Shown here piece by piece: positions 25,101 to 35,259 of a DNA stretch of 64,000 nucleotides. A program made the position numbers and the translations under genes. The stretch's first letter is position 1; each line of letters starts with the position of its first letter. This stretch comes from Meandrina meandrites (lineage: Eukaryota; Cnidaria; Anthozoa; Scleractinia; Meandrinidae): assembly GCA_963693305.1 (NCBI GenBank), contig OY855908.1, forward strand, positions 27,974,305 through 28,038,304. The letters are read 5' to 3'. The notes under the pieces were generated by a model that did no database searches, was not told the origin of the DNA, and worked only from the letters and a program-made list of their open reading frames with translations.

Positions 25101-28100
25101 ATTTGGCGGAAAGGCTGTCCTTACCAAGAACGTAAGCAGACGCGTTTGCGCTAGCTTCATCCAAAAAGTTCTTTGCCGAACATTGATATTGACCAGCATC
25201 TTGCTTGTTGACCTTGTCGATTACCAAGGTTCCATCTGGTAGCACTATATAGTGACCAGCAGGTATGATTTCAGAACCTTCCTTGTACCACTTAAATTCC
25301 GTCGGCAGAGGTGCTGCCTCCGGCTGGCATTTCAACCTTGCTTCACGATCCTTATACAGGTAAAATGGACCAAATTTCACAAACGATGGTGGCATGGCTG
25401 CCGAGATGAAAATATCACAGTTACGTTATTAAAAGATGTAAGTGCTTGGCTGTAGTCAGGTTAAGGTACTTAGCTTTAGCATAACCCAGTGACCGGCTAT
25501 TACCTATCTGCCAGGTTTGAACTCAAACCTACTAAGTATTGAAAAGGCAACCATTTAAAATGAGTATTTACCGCGTACGTTCACCCAAGTAGAAGACACA
25601 ATCATTCCCAGGTTGTTCTCTGCTACACACTGATAAACACCATCTTCTTCCAGACTCACGTATTTAAACTCCAACGTGTTGTTGTATACTTTAACTTTAT
25701 ACCTGTGGAAAGAAGAGTGACCTAAGCCGTTCCATTTTTACGCAATAAAGGCTTGTAATTAGTAAATCTGACATGTATTTGACGGTTCTCAGTTTTATGC
25801 GGTAAGAAGTGGGGGGGGGGGGGGGGGGGGGGTGTGCTGCGCTCAAATTTTGGACATGGCAATTAACTGTAACTTTTTTAGAGGTAGCTGTGTGAGAAGT
25901 TATAAGTCAGATTTCTCCTACCGCCATAATTAAAGTGAAAGATCATGAATGAAACCCCCACGTTTACAGACACCGGCCATATTGATTTAGGCTGGGTAGT
26001 ATAGACCTGCATAAAGTAGTATATTCGTGCTTTGATTAGCACTCTGTCTACTCAGTAAATGTGTGCTGTTAGGTTTGCACTAAGTTTATCCTAACTTTGG
26101 CTACTATAGTGTATGTGTTCTGGAGATGGCTATTAACTGATTCACATGTATTCAGGCTAAGAGATCTTCAATTCTTATTAGGATTATCTCAAGGAATTAA
26201 TCAAAAATAATTATATACTGAATAGCTAACTTACTTCGAGGTATCTATTCTGCCCCCATTTTTGTACCATGTATAGGACGGCACAGGGTCTGCAACTACA
26301 TTGCAAAGTAATGTACCATGTCCTTGTATGTCAATGTTTTTCTTTGCCGGTGGTGGGATGTCTCCTGCCCACCGTGGAGGAACTAGACAAAAGAATGTTG
26401 ACATAAATGCTGTCAGGCAACTCACTCCATAGATGTACGTCTAAGTCTGTAAACGTATGTTTTTTTTTTATACCTTACGCCTTTTGTCTTCGCTACTAGG
26501 GAGATCAGACCCATCCCTGATCGCAATGACTTCAACTCTACATGCCTCATGCACATGGCCACTGTCGACGCTGCAATAAACAATACATACAGGAGGAAAA
26601 AACGACGACTCATCCATTCCTCCAGACCAACCAACGTTTCAAACCTGACGATTATTTACCCACCCACACATGACTTTTCCATTCAATTATCCATCGTACT
26701 ATGCAAAGCCAGGTAAAAGTATCTTGCCTTTGAACACATGGCCGGATATCAACAAACGTACGGTGATTAATTATAATCATTTCATCGGGCATTGCGGAGT
26801 ATTTTACGGGCTAAAATGGAGAATTCAGCGGGCTAAAATATATTTTAGCCCTCTGCCGTGGACCATTCAGAAACAAGAAAATGACGAAGCCAGCCAATCA
26901 AAACTGAAAACCATTCAACTGTTCGCGCCGTTTTCTTGCTGGCTGGCAGCACTTTACGCCTGAATTTGAGACGAGATCATGGCATCTGTAACTTCAAACT
27001 TATTGTGAGCTTTATAACGACAAAATGTCTGGAAAACCTAATTGGAAAGCAAATTTTTAGTGTTCTCAGCTAGATGAAGAAGAATTACAGAAACGCGAAG
27101 AAGAATCCAGGCGGCAATGTGAATGCAAGTTTGTCTATGTCGAGCGAACGAAACTCGCTTGGTTCAGACATCGTTATATGCCAACTTCCGTGTTAGTCTG
27201 CTATACGATTAATTTTAACACTTCTCAGTGACGACTATTTGCTGTCTGCAGAATTCTGTAATTTCTTTTTCAAGAGAACTTTAGAACAAAAATTGTTTTC
27301 AGTAATTTTGCGGTTTTCTGCCGAGTTTTGTAAACCTTTTAAAAGCCTGGTTATAAATGGAAAACGAACGCCGACTCGACTCCGACGGCAGTGTTCAATT
27401 TTGATTCCTTTACTTAATGCCCTATTGAATTATTATAATAGTATTGTAATATTATAATGATTTTAGCCCTTCTGCGAGCTCATATTAGCCCTCGCCGCGT
27501 CGGGCCAAAAACATATTTACGCCCGCGAACATCAAGTCTATTGTTATATCATAGTACCTTATTGTTGTAAATATCTTCATTCATGCCTTATATCTCTTGT
27601 AAATTTATATTCCTTTGTTATCAGTTATAAGAATTTTGTAATCTATTGTTTTATCTTCAGTGTAGTTCATACCTAACGAATTATTGGAAATTCTACAGTT
27701 TATCATCCACACTGTATGGTCAGCCTCTCTTTATTATATTAGCTGTTCAAATTGTCTGCGATTCTCAGATTAGATATCTAACAGGATCTGAGACCTTGGT
27801 ATTGCCCGTTGGACTTTGCAAAAATATGCACTGTGCACTAATCAGGTAAATACACCGGTAACGCAAACTAGTTCTTTGCAACCTCGCTATCACTCAAGCA
27901 GAAGGATCTTACCGTCACGAAATTTACCTTTTACATTCAGGTTTATTGTGAAAACTAAAGGTCGCCCACTATTTTCAGAATTTTCAGCCTCACAAGTGTA
28001 TATATCTTGATGTAGGTCCTTCTTCACGCTGGCAATATTAAGAAGTCTCCCGTAGAAGATATCAGGGATCTCAAAGGAACTTCGTCCGTGGATGATTTGT

Positions 28101-31100
28101 TGCCCATTCTTCTTCCAAGTTATCGTTGGTGCAGGTCTGCAAGTTATGATACGTTTTCACTTTTTAATAGTAGGTAAAGTCTGTATACGAGCCTAGTGGC
28201 TCATCAGACCGGAGCTTATCCCGGTTTCCGTAGCATGAAGTGACTAGGAGTATTTCTACTCCCCCTGGATGGTAGGCTAGTCCATCGCAGGGTTACTCCC
28301 AGCAGTAAATTCGACGGTACCCATTTATACACCTGGGTGGAGAACACAACGCACTGCCCGAGCAGGACTCGAACCCGGACCGCCCGATCCGGAGTCCAGC
28401 GCACTAACCACTAGGCCACCGCGCTTCCCACTTCAGCCATAATGTTGTTGCTTTTCTCACTTTCTAATTGGTTCACATACTTCGGTTATCAGTAATTACA
28501 GTGTTTTTTAACTGTTTAAAAGAGCATTTGTCAAGCAACAAAAACGTGCGTGTAACGCGTCTTTTTTACATATAGTTCCATACGAAACATCTAATGGCAA
28601 ACAGAATGCCTGCAAATATAAAACAAAATTAACTGAATAAAGCACAACACGGGCAAGGCAAACAGCAAACTGAAAGACTGGAACCGTGTTAAGAATATTC
28701 TCTTGCTTTTGTTACCAGAAATATCTAGAACATTCGAAACACAGTATGTTTTCAATTAAGAGATTAAAATCATTATGCATTTTAGCGCGTTGTATCCTTA
28801 CACATTTGTACTCGTTATTTCTGTTTTGATGTTCCGACTGGACTCAACATATCGGCTACCCAAAATAATGCTAGGCTCGTAAAAAAAAAAACCAGCCATA
28901 CCACAGACTAAAATGACTTATAAACTACTCTAAACGTCGCTCTTTGCAGATTCATACTAGTGACGTCGCTGCAAAAAACATCCATCCATGCGGTGCATAT
29001 GCGCACACAACCCAGGCAGCAACCAATCGGAGACACTGCACGGATATCTAAAGTCCTACGTCATCGATAAGAAATTTTTTCAAGTCTAATATTATCCATC
29101 CACGTAGTACACATGGCGGTACAGCCAATTAGTGATACAACACGAATCTGCAGAGCTGGAGGTGAATAGTGGTGGATATTTACCGAGACGCGAGGCGGCG
29201 AGGTAAATCTCCACCACTTTCACCGGCACTGAGGTGAATAATTGTTTTAGTATATACCACACCTGTTGAATAACTAGCGGACCAAAACATTACTTTCGGT
29301 ACCCAAAGCGTCGCGCGAAGCCATTTTGTTTCTCTTCGGCTGCTCAGAGGTGAAAAGTATTTTGCAATCACCTCCGAAACAGCACGCGCGGAAAGCACTA
29401 TTCACTTGTGTGGTATATACTAAAATGGAATATAGACCTCTTAAAAGGGCTTTGTCACGGATTGTAACAGATTCTTGAACAGCCAAAGTCTATATTTGTG
29501 GTGCAGGAAACCTAAAAATAATGGGCTATTGTTATCACCAATTGCTTAATTAGAGCACTGAAACTGCTAACAAGCGTCTTTGGCTGCGGATGGCTTGGAT
29601 GGAAATGGATTGCAACTCGAAAAATTAAGGCTGGACTTTTCAAGTTGTTTCTGAGCGCCTTCAAAAAATCAATATTTATATCCTTAGTTTGATTTCTATC
29701 CGCAAATTAGATGTACAAAGATAATTATTTTGATGGGTTAAGTTGCTTACCACAAATTTCAGAACAGTTCACACCAAAAATCTGCGAAATCCCCGTGACG
29801 AAGCTCCTTTTAAAGCTTTTTTGTTGGGTTGTCCCATTTCAGATCACTAAGTTATTCTACTCTTGAGAAGTGTTTCCCTCAAATTTCATCACTTCCACTT
29901 GCGGTTTATAAATGCATCATTTTGTAGAAAGATAAAGGTAAACATATATCCAGTGAGCGTCACATTATAAAGAGGTCTATTTAAAGGGAGCCTTCGCTTT
30001 AACGACAAGTTTAAAATGATGCCTAAATTCCAAATTTTACAGGACAAGGGGGAAATAACATTTAATGGTAACAATAAATGGAAAAGATTATGACTTTGAA
30101 ATTTTTCGCTAGCCGCCATTTTGATTTTTGTAACGTGAAATGGTTGCCCGGTTGTTTCACGCAAATGATGATCCCCTCCCTCCTAGCAATACCGGCAACA
30201 ATTGCACGTCATAAAATCTAAAATGGTGGCGCGCGGAAAATTAAAACGCGAAATCGTTTCCATTCTTTGTTACTACAAACTAAATTTTAAAAATTTCGAC
30301 GCCAACTTCTCGTAAGAGTGGAAGTTCCCTCTAAGACATCTTTGGTGCATTTTTGTTCAGACTAGACATACACACTTACCTTCCAATAGCAAGGCAGTAT
30401 AGAGTTTTGCTTCTTCCCTCAGTGGCTGTCTCGACATATTTTGGTATCACTTTCCAGGATGGTGACTGTTTGGTTCCAGGATCTACCATGTCTATAAAAA
30501 AAATAAGCCAAATTTGTTAATGTCACATCTATAGCTACTCGTACAATATACAATATCGGTACACATCACCGACACATCGTAAAGTTCCGAAAGTAACGAC
30601 CCGCAATTAAATTCACGGTTGTTGACAAATCCCGGAAGGAGCAATCGCAACAGACACAACAAGCTGTCCAAACTACTTCTATATCTCTTTGGATGATGAT
30701 GTTCGTTCGTTCGTTCCTACAGAAAAACTTATTCCTTCCGAAGTTAGATTTAATTTGTTACGATAAATTGGCCAACATATGGTACACGATTTAACTACCC
30801 AGAAGTAGCAACCTTGCTTTCGACCGTAGGGACAGCAGCATTATATGCTTAGACGCAAGGAATTTACACTTCTGTGGGCAGTGGGCTTATTACCGCAATT
30901 ACCTATGCTTGGGCAAGGACAAGGTCTTGCAGAACCCTTACTTTAGGGCTGTAGTTTATTTAAGACATATCCAAAGTAACTTTGTTTACCTGGTGTGCGC
31001 TTCTTTAGAGTAAAAAGCCCAGAACGATAATAGGTATTTGCAGCGCTTACTGTACAACCAATTCCTTTTAATCCTGCAATCTCATCAACATCCATCTGGG

Positions 31101-32056
31101 TAGCATATATGATAAACAGTTCACCATTTGGGGAGATGGCGCGATGAGGATCTCGTTTGAATGGAATTGCGACTGGATTCTCCCAGCTGTAGCTAGCGCC
31201 GTAGTTCGGTTCGTGTTGTGGACAACGGACGCTGAAAGGCTGCCCAAGATCAATGGTCTCTGTCTCATTTACTTTACTAGTGAAATCTCCCACATCTAAC
31301 AGGAGGAAAGAAAAATGACTTGGCTACGTTTCGGGTTATCAAATATTGACAACGTTTGAGGCAATGTCCTCACAAGTATGGCACCGCACATTCTCACTGC
31401 GGATAATAGGGACTTTAAGATCCGGGACGCGACGGCTTTTGGAACACGATAGCCGGTAAGTAGCCTGGGACGAGAACGCCGTTCTGACCGAGGTAAAGTT
31501 ATCATTTTAAGATGCGTGACGCGAGAACAATTTACTTCCGGCCGCGTCTTATACCGTCGCGTCCCAGATCTTAAAGTCCCTAATAATTGCGGGCAGATTT
31601 AGCCTGACTTTTTGCGTTCAACCACACCACAAGATTACAGTTCATTTTGTTGTAAACAGGTTTGGCGATCGGCACTTTTTCCGGGTGACTTAATGATTTA
31701 ATTCAAATATTAAAATTTTCATCTCTCACAAGTTACTGCAACGTGAAGTTTCCTGCTGAATGTTTTTTTAGAGGTGACGGCATCTTGGACGAAACACTGA
31801 TAACTTCCACTACTCTCGGCTTCAAGATACTCTCCAGTTAAAGAACCATCACCGCCAAGCTTATACTTAGCACCAAAAACTATGCTACTTCCATTATGTT
31901 CCCATCTCCATTGTAAATTTGAGCCCGAGGCCTCGCAAGGGAGTCGAAAACCCCAGTTTTGACTTGCATTATACCTCTTGCCAAACTTAACTTCATTTGG
32001 ATTTACCAAATCGTGTGATAAGAACTTTGTGATCTGTGGAGGAGGAAGGACTTGCC
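16033..32056 (-). CDS. A2: contactin-like GPI-anchored Ig/FN3 cell adhesion protein
   Basis: Cell-surface adhesion/recognition protein by family. Exons 5' to 3': 31730-32056, 30990-31295, 30380-30491, 27928-28136, 26235-26382, 25572-25702, 25125-25397, 23906-24214, 23425-23498, 21693-22043, 17055-17274, 16033-16184. Every junction is GT..AG and in phase, giving about 870 residues. Domain order is Ig1, Ig2, Ig3 (two exons), Ig4 (two exons), Ig5, three FN3 domains, a Ser/Thr-rich stalk and a hydrophobic tail ending at the stop. Vertebrate contactins have six Ig and four FN3 domains; Ig6 and one FN3 are absent here, and exon 7 splices in phase directly to the first FN3 exon. No signal-peptide exon was found, so the N-terminus is incomplete. 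Neuroglian/L1-like proteins are the alternative, but no transmembrane or cytoplasmic part is present. Confidence 0.82.
17055..24214 (-). CDS. A2 fibronectin type III module (exons 8-11)
   Basis: Exon 8 (23906-24214) is one FN3 domain starting IPYPPTGLQI with core LSWVTM and LRFRVKAV. Exon 9 (23425-23498) gives PDKFPDNLRG and LDITWT, and continues in exon 10 (21693-22043) with YILQYRKV and WQFRICAGNDEGLGP to complete FN3-2. FN3-3 begins in exon 10 at KPENVSVG / VKISWTP, is split at GYT|IYYW, and ends in exon 11 (17055-17274) with YSLAIKAYSCGGEGP. A basic NGKRRRR stretch in FN3-3 could be a protease-sensitive loop. The introns between hold a hAT-type element, foldback, SINE and pogo-like end. 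Confidence 0.82.
18323..18722. repeat. Foldback (long palindrome), arms about 200 bp, A2 intron 10
   Basis: The left arm starts GCCATGTTCTAAACGAGCAG and reads through GGTTATTGGTTTAAACACAA to AGTATGGATTGGAGG; the right arm is its inverse, ending at 18722. The centre is only about 10 bases (ACGCCTGTCC). Arms differ by a few indels. No coding potential is seen; probably a foldback-type DNA element. Confidence 0.85.
18957..20603. mobile_element. hAT-like non-autonomous DNA transposon, 8-bp target duplication
   Basis: Terminal inverted repeats AGGGTCTGGATGGGG and CCCCATCCAGACCCT are flanked on both sides by CTTGAATG (18949-18956 and 20604-20611). An 8-bp duplication is the hAT signature. Just inside each end are direct repeats of AACTGACAACTGACAAATGG, three on the left and three on the right. 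The interior holds (TA)n tracts at about 19250 and 19613, TTACAATA-rich repeats and CCCTATTTTAGACC-type units. No transposase frame is intact. Confidence 0.8.
21139..21495 (+). mobile_element. tRNA-derived SINE-like element, decayed
   Basis: The head GGGGTGGCGCAGTGGTGAGA followed by GCGCTCGCCTCCCACCAATG matches a tRNA-type A-box region used by coral SINEs, but the B-box is missing. A low-complexity body follows and ends in an (AAAT)n tail at 21451-21495. It lies in A2 intron 10. Confidence 0.5.
22763..22902. mobile_element. Single pogo/Tigger-like terminal region
   Basis: After TA the plus strand reads CAGTCAACTCTCGCC, then several CGCTATTACGGACA units and AGGTTTGACTG. This is the pattern of pogo/Tigger-type element ends. 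No matching opposite end was recognised nearby, so it is a fragment. It lies in A2 intron 9. Confidence 0.45.
24377..24656. mobile_element. CCCCCGGG-ended MITE, second copy, A2 intron 7
   Basis: Same family as 10512-10836 but in the opposite orientation: CCCCCCGGGGGACGGGGATG at one end and CCATATGGGATCC...CCCCCCGGG at the other, with GTCTCGCTTAG and GTCTCTTTTAGGGG units inside. Confidence 0.7.
25125..32056 (-). CDS. A2 immunoglobulin module (exons 1-7)
   Basis: Ig1 is exon 31730-32056 and Ig2 is exon 30990-31295. Ig3 is split: exon 30380-30491 ends CLAIG and exon 27928-28136 continues PAPTITWKKNGQQ to YTCEAENSENSG. Ig4 is split: exon 26235-26382 (TLLCNVVADPVPSYTWYKN) and exon 25572-25702 (LEEDGVYQCVAENNLG). 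Ig5 is exon 25125-25397 (ARLKCQPEAAPLP, QDAGQYQCSAKN). Each domain has the two cysteines and the core Trp. The W..KNG and DGVYQC motifs place Ig3-Ig5 with contactin/neuroglian Ig3-Ig5. Confidence 0.82.
26780..27530. repeat. Probable DNA-element remnant, A2 intron 4
   Basis: The left side reads ACGGGCTAAAATGG and GCGGGCTAAAATATATTTTA; the right side carries the inverse type, ATTTTAGCCCTTCTGCGAGC and ATATTAGCCCTCGCCGCG. The interior has short disconnected frames only. Ends and target duplication could not be fixed. Confidence 0.35.
28172..28429 (-). mobile_element. tRNA-derived SINE, full-length-looking, A2 intron 3
   Basis: On the minus strand the head GGGAAGCGCGGTGGCCTAGT (A-box) is followed by GGTCCGGGTTCGAGTCCTGC (B-box), then a tRNA-unrelated body with CTGGGAGTAACCCTGCGATG and GAAACCGGGATAAGCTCCGG, ending GACTTTACC. 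This body is typical of a SINE family common in corals. Its 3' end lies about 35 bases upstream of the acceptor of A2 exon 4 (28136). Confidence 0.8.
29150..29440. repeat. Inverted-repeat element, A2 intron 3
   Basis: TTTTAGTATATACCACAC at about 29243 is matched by GTGTGGTATATACTAAAA at about 29410. Next to it lies a GTGGTGGATATTTACC...GGTAAATCTCCACCAC palindrome around a GAGGCGGCGAGG centre. Likely a MITE; exact ends are uncertain. Confidence 0.5.
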
Positions 32057-32399
32057 CTAAAAAAATAAATATACAAAAGGGGAATAAATATTTAATGTTA
32101 ATAAATGAATAGAAACAAAAGCAAGACAGGAACAAATTCACGTTAAATGATGATGATGTATCACTTGTCTAACTTTTAGTATAAAACTCTACTGTGCGAG
32201 GGCATTAAAACAAAAGCTAATTAAAGATTTACTTTCATGTGGTACAGTTATTGCATCGCAGCCTCAAGTGGCTTCAGGTTTTGCGATCTAAAAAATAACG
32301 ACTAGATGTTTTATTTTCAGCCATGAAGCATGATTTTACTTTTACTCTGACACCATTCTAAGTAATTCCGCGAATAGCACGTTAATATGGTTTAAAAAT

Positions 32400-33060
32400 G
32401 TAAAAATGTTAGTAAAATATCGTAAAAGTCCCAACGTTTCGGCTAAAACTTCAGCCTGCATCAGGGGAAAGTGACAACGAATTTGTAAAAAGCACGTTCT
32501 TATACTATGTAAATCGGAGCTAATTATGTTCTGTCCCTCAAGGCTAAATTTAAACGGTTCAGCGGTTCAGCGGATTCCTGCAAGTGTTGATTTCCCATAA
32601 GAAAGTATCAAACTTTGCCTATTGTTATGGTTAGGATTTTTAAGACAATGAAAAATTATCCGTCCTTAGGGATATTTTAACCCGCTTGCAAGTCGGGACA
32701 TTTGTGAAAAATGCGTGAAATTCGTATGTTTTAACTAGTTTTGTCCAAGATTGTAGTATGTAAGAACTTTGAAGATTCCCAGTAGATGGTGTGGCATGAA
32801 TGTAAACAATGTTCCGCGAAAGCTGACTTGTACGAGTGTTTATTTTCAACCGCTTTTATTTGATGTTCTTTGAGCTGGGTGGAAAAGATTCGTTTCGTTT
32901 TCCCAAGGCAGCTTTTTGTCACAAACTTGGCAGGGAGTTGAAAAAATTGCGCCACGAGTCTGATCTTTCGGGACTGGGACTTATGGTTTGGGAAACAAAT
33001 TACTCTTTATAAACATTAAGCAATTACCACGGATCTGTGTTGCGAAGAAGTAAATCCAAG
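32400..33060 (-). mobile_element. Penelope-like retroelement remnant (copy 2)
   Basis: Minus-strand frames at 32731-32955 and 32640-32849 read LGKTKRIFSTQLKEHQ, AVENKHSYKSAFAEH and ESSKFLHTTILD, a GIY-YIG endonuclease C-terminal region. It lacks the roughly 240-base poly(C)-bearing segment of copy 1. Same remnant as at 2480-3420, duplicated with the surrounding block. Confidence 0.6.
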
Positions 33061-34935
33061 CTAATAAACCAATCTGCCACATTGCAATTGTGAAGCACTA
33101 CGTCCAATGCCTATAAAGAAACAAACAAACGGTAATTTAAAAACTTCTTATAACTTCTTATATATATCGCGAGCGTTAATTCCAGACACGATTTCACTAC
33201 CACTTGACTATTCATTCCACACTGAGTTAAAAGTTGAGGCAAAGCAGAGGCAGTTTTTTAAACAAGGACCAACATCTGGCTTGCTTCTTTCAAAATTTGG
33301 AAAAGACAATGTTAATAGGCACGTGCTTGGAAAAGGTAATTATCGTCGATACTCTATCAACTGAGTTTGACTTAGTTTGATTGGCATTTTCTTCAATTTT
33401 GTTCGTTTAGATACACTGGCACGTACCTTAGCTTCGGTAGAATGAATCTCGTAGGAGTAATTTCCTTGGTAAAAATGTACTTTTTAAATGTAAAGTGCAG
33501 ATCTTTAAGACTTAAGAATGAACTGACTCACATTCTTTTATGAATTAACAAGGTGATTCCAGCGCTGACCTTTTTGTGTGACGTATGGGACATCCTTGAC
33601 GCGAATCCTGTTGGTGGAGTAAATGACGTATTTGAAAACTAAATAATTCATGGCACGTTTTGTGAACCTGGTCAGTAGCTAAAAAAACGCTTGCAACTGT
33701 AACATGTCTCGAACTCGTCAATGACAATTAAGAACAGTCACGGAAGATCGACAGAAATAGTAATCTATTTAAACACATTTTTATTAAAGAATCTGTAAAC
33801 ACAAGTGGGAATATAAATATCAAACAGAAAAATGGACAAGGAATTAACCTTGTATTAGTTTTGCGATCTAAATATGTAAATTAAGGTCTTAAGGTTAAGA
33901 GGACGCGAAAATGTTGTCACGTCTTTCTGAAATACATGGGTTTTAAACATGAATTGAGAGCCGCGCGATATTGAACGCGGCTAAAATGTTCCTCTTTAAA
34001 AAATAGTCAAATATCTCCTCCAATTATTTTTCTGTGTTTATCATACTTTCTGGAAGTTTTCCAGCAAAACCTGTATGTTTCACTGTGCAAGTAAATCAAC
34101 ATGCCAATTCTGAGATGCCTTCTTCCTTTATTTCAAAACTTGTCCTGATGCACAACTTTTCATATGGAAATACGTTCGTTGTCTTGCAAATCAAACTCAT
34201 TTCCATATGAAAGATTGTGCATCAGCCAGGACACGGTTTGAAACATAGGTAAAGGCAACTCAAACATTGCTTATTCCTTCAGGCGACCAAGGTGATAAGT
34301 TGAATAAATAAAATGATAACATAGACCATAGTTAAAGCTCATAAATCAACAATGACGGCGTAATTCATTAATGAAAATCGTTCATCGTTCATCGATGAAG
34401 CAATGTCAATCTATGTCATTAGTTAATAAATCGATAATGGATGATTAATCATACATTAATCACAAGAAATGGAAGCTGGTTGCTAATTACCATCGAAACA
34501 TCTATTGCATCGCCTCGCATTTTTAGCCGTCATGATCATTTGCTTTTGTCTTCGCGCGGGAACTGTCAAATGACATGTTGGATATGGCTCGTTTCTGTTT
34601 GTATTTTGTCAACTTCTCAAGCGGTCAAGAACAATCTTATGCTCCAATGCCACTATACGCGATCATTCAATGGCAATTTATCTTTTTTTTTTTCAGATTT
34701 CGTTGTAATTTTTCGTCCGTCTTTGGTATCAGTGAAGGAAGCCCTCTACGTAGTCGCTCGGTTTATATCCGTCGTTGCTTTATATAGGAGGCGGCTTGGC
34801 CTCAAATCCTTCTTCCTACCACTAGCTGGATTCCTTTTCTGTAGCCCAGAACTCAACTTCACCACGTTTTGTAAATAGCAAACTGGTCAGCCTCCTGCCA
34901 GTTGGGATTCTTAACACGTCATGTCTGTATTGTTT
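33061..34935. other. Region upstream of A2, first exon not found
   Basis: The signal-peptide exon of A2 should lie right of 32056, probably here or beyond. No minus-strand ATG plus hydrophobic run with an in-phase donor was convincing. On the plus strand at 34441-34878 (and 4788-5171 in copy 1) an open frame contains a signal-peptide-like stretch, MTCWIWLVSVCILSTSQA. It is on the wrong strand for A2 and has no recognised partner exon. A hairpin lies at about 34131-34246. Confidence 0.3.
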
Positions 34936-35259
34936 TGTGATGTATTTTATTCAACCATCAGTTTCAAACTGTTTCACATTCTTGTTACGTCTTCTTGGAT
35001 TGAGTTGCGTGTGCTACGTGTTCGAAATCCAGTGAAATATATCATCGATTAGTTTAGGTACAATGAAATCAGTTACAATGTTTAGAAAGAACAATATTTA
35101 CCTGATGGTTGTCTCCGTGTTTGTTGTTTCTCGTTATGGCCTAATTGCCGTTAATTAGTCAATGTTACGTTTTCGTGCGTAGGATTCTTTAATTAATTCA
35201 AAGCCAATTATCTCATTAATAGAGAGCGAAACTGGTTTATATGAAGTAACCTCCAACTC

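Larger units (their letters stand above)
29947..34935. repeat. Segmental duplication, copy 2 (partner at 1-5313)
   Basis: Same orientation and order as copy 1: A2 exons 3, 2 and 1, the Penelope-like remnant, the hairpin and the conserved plus-strand frames. Substitutions are scattered and a few small indels are present. Homology starts at about CAGTGAGCGTCACATTAT and stops after GCCAGTTGGGATTCTTAA. Immediately right of it is a decayed B-gene exon, while right of copy 1 is unrelated sequence. Confidence 0.9.
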
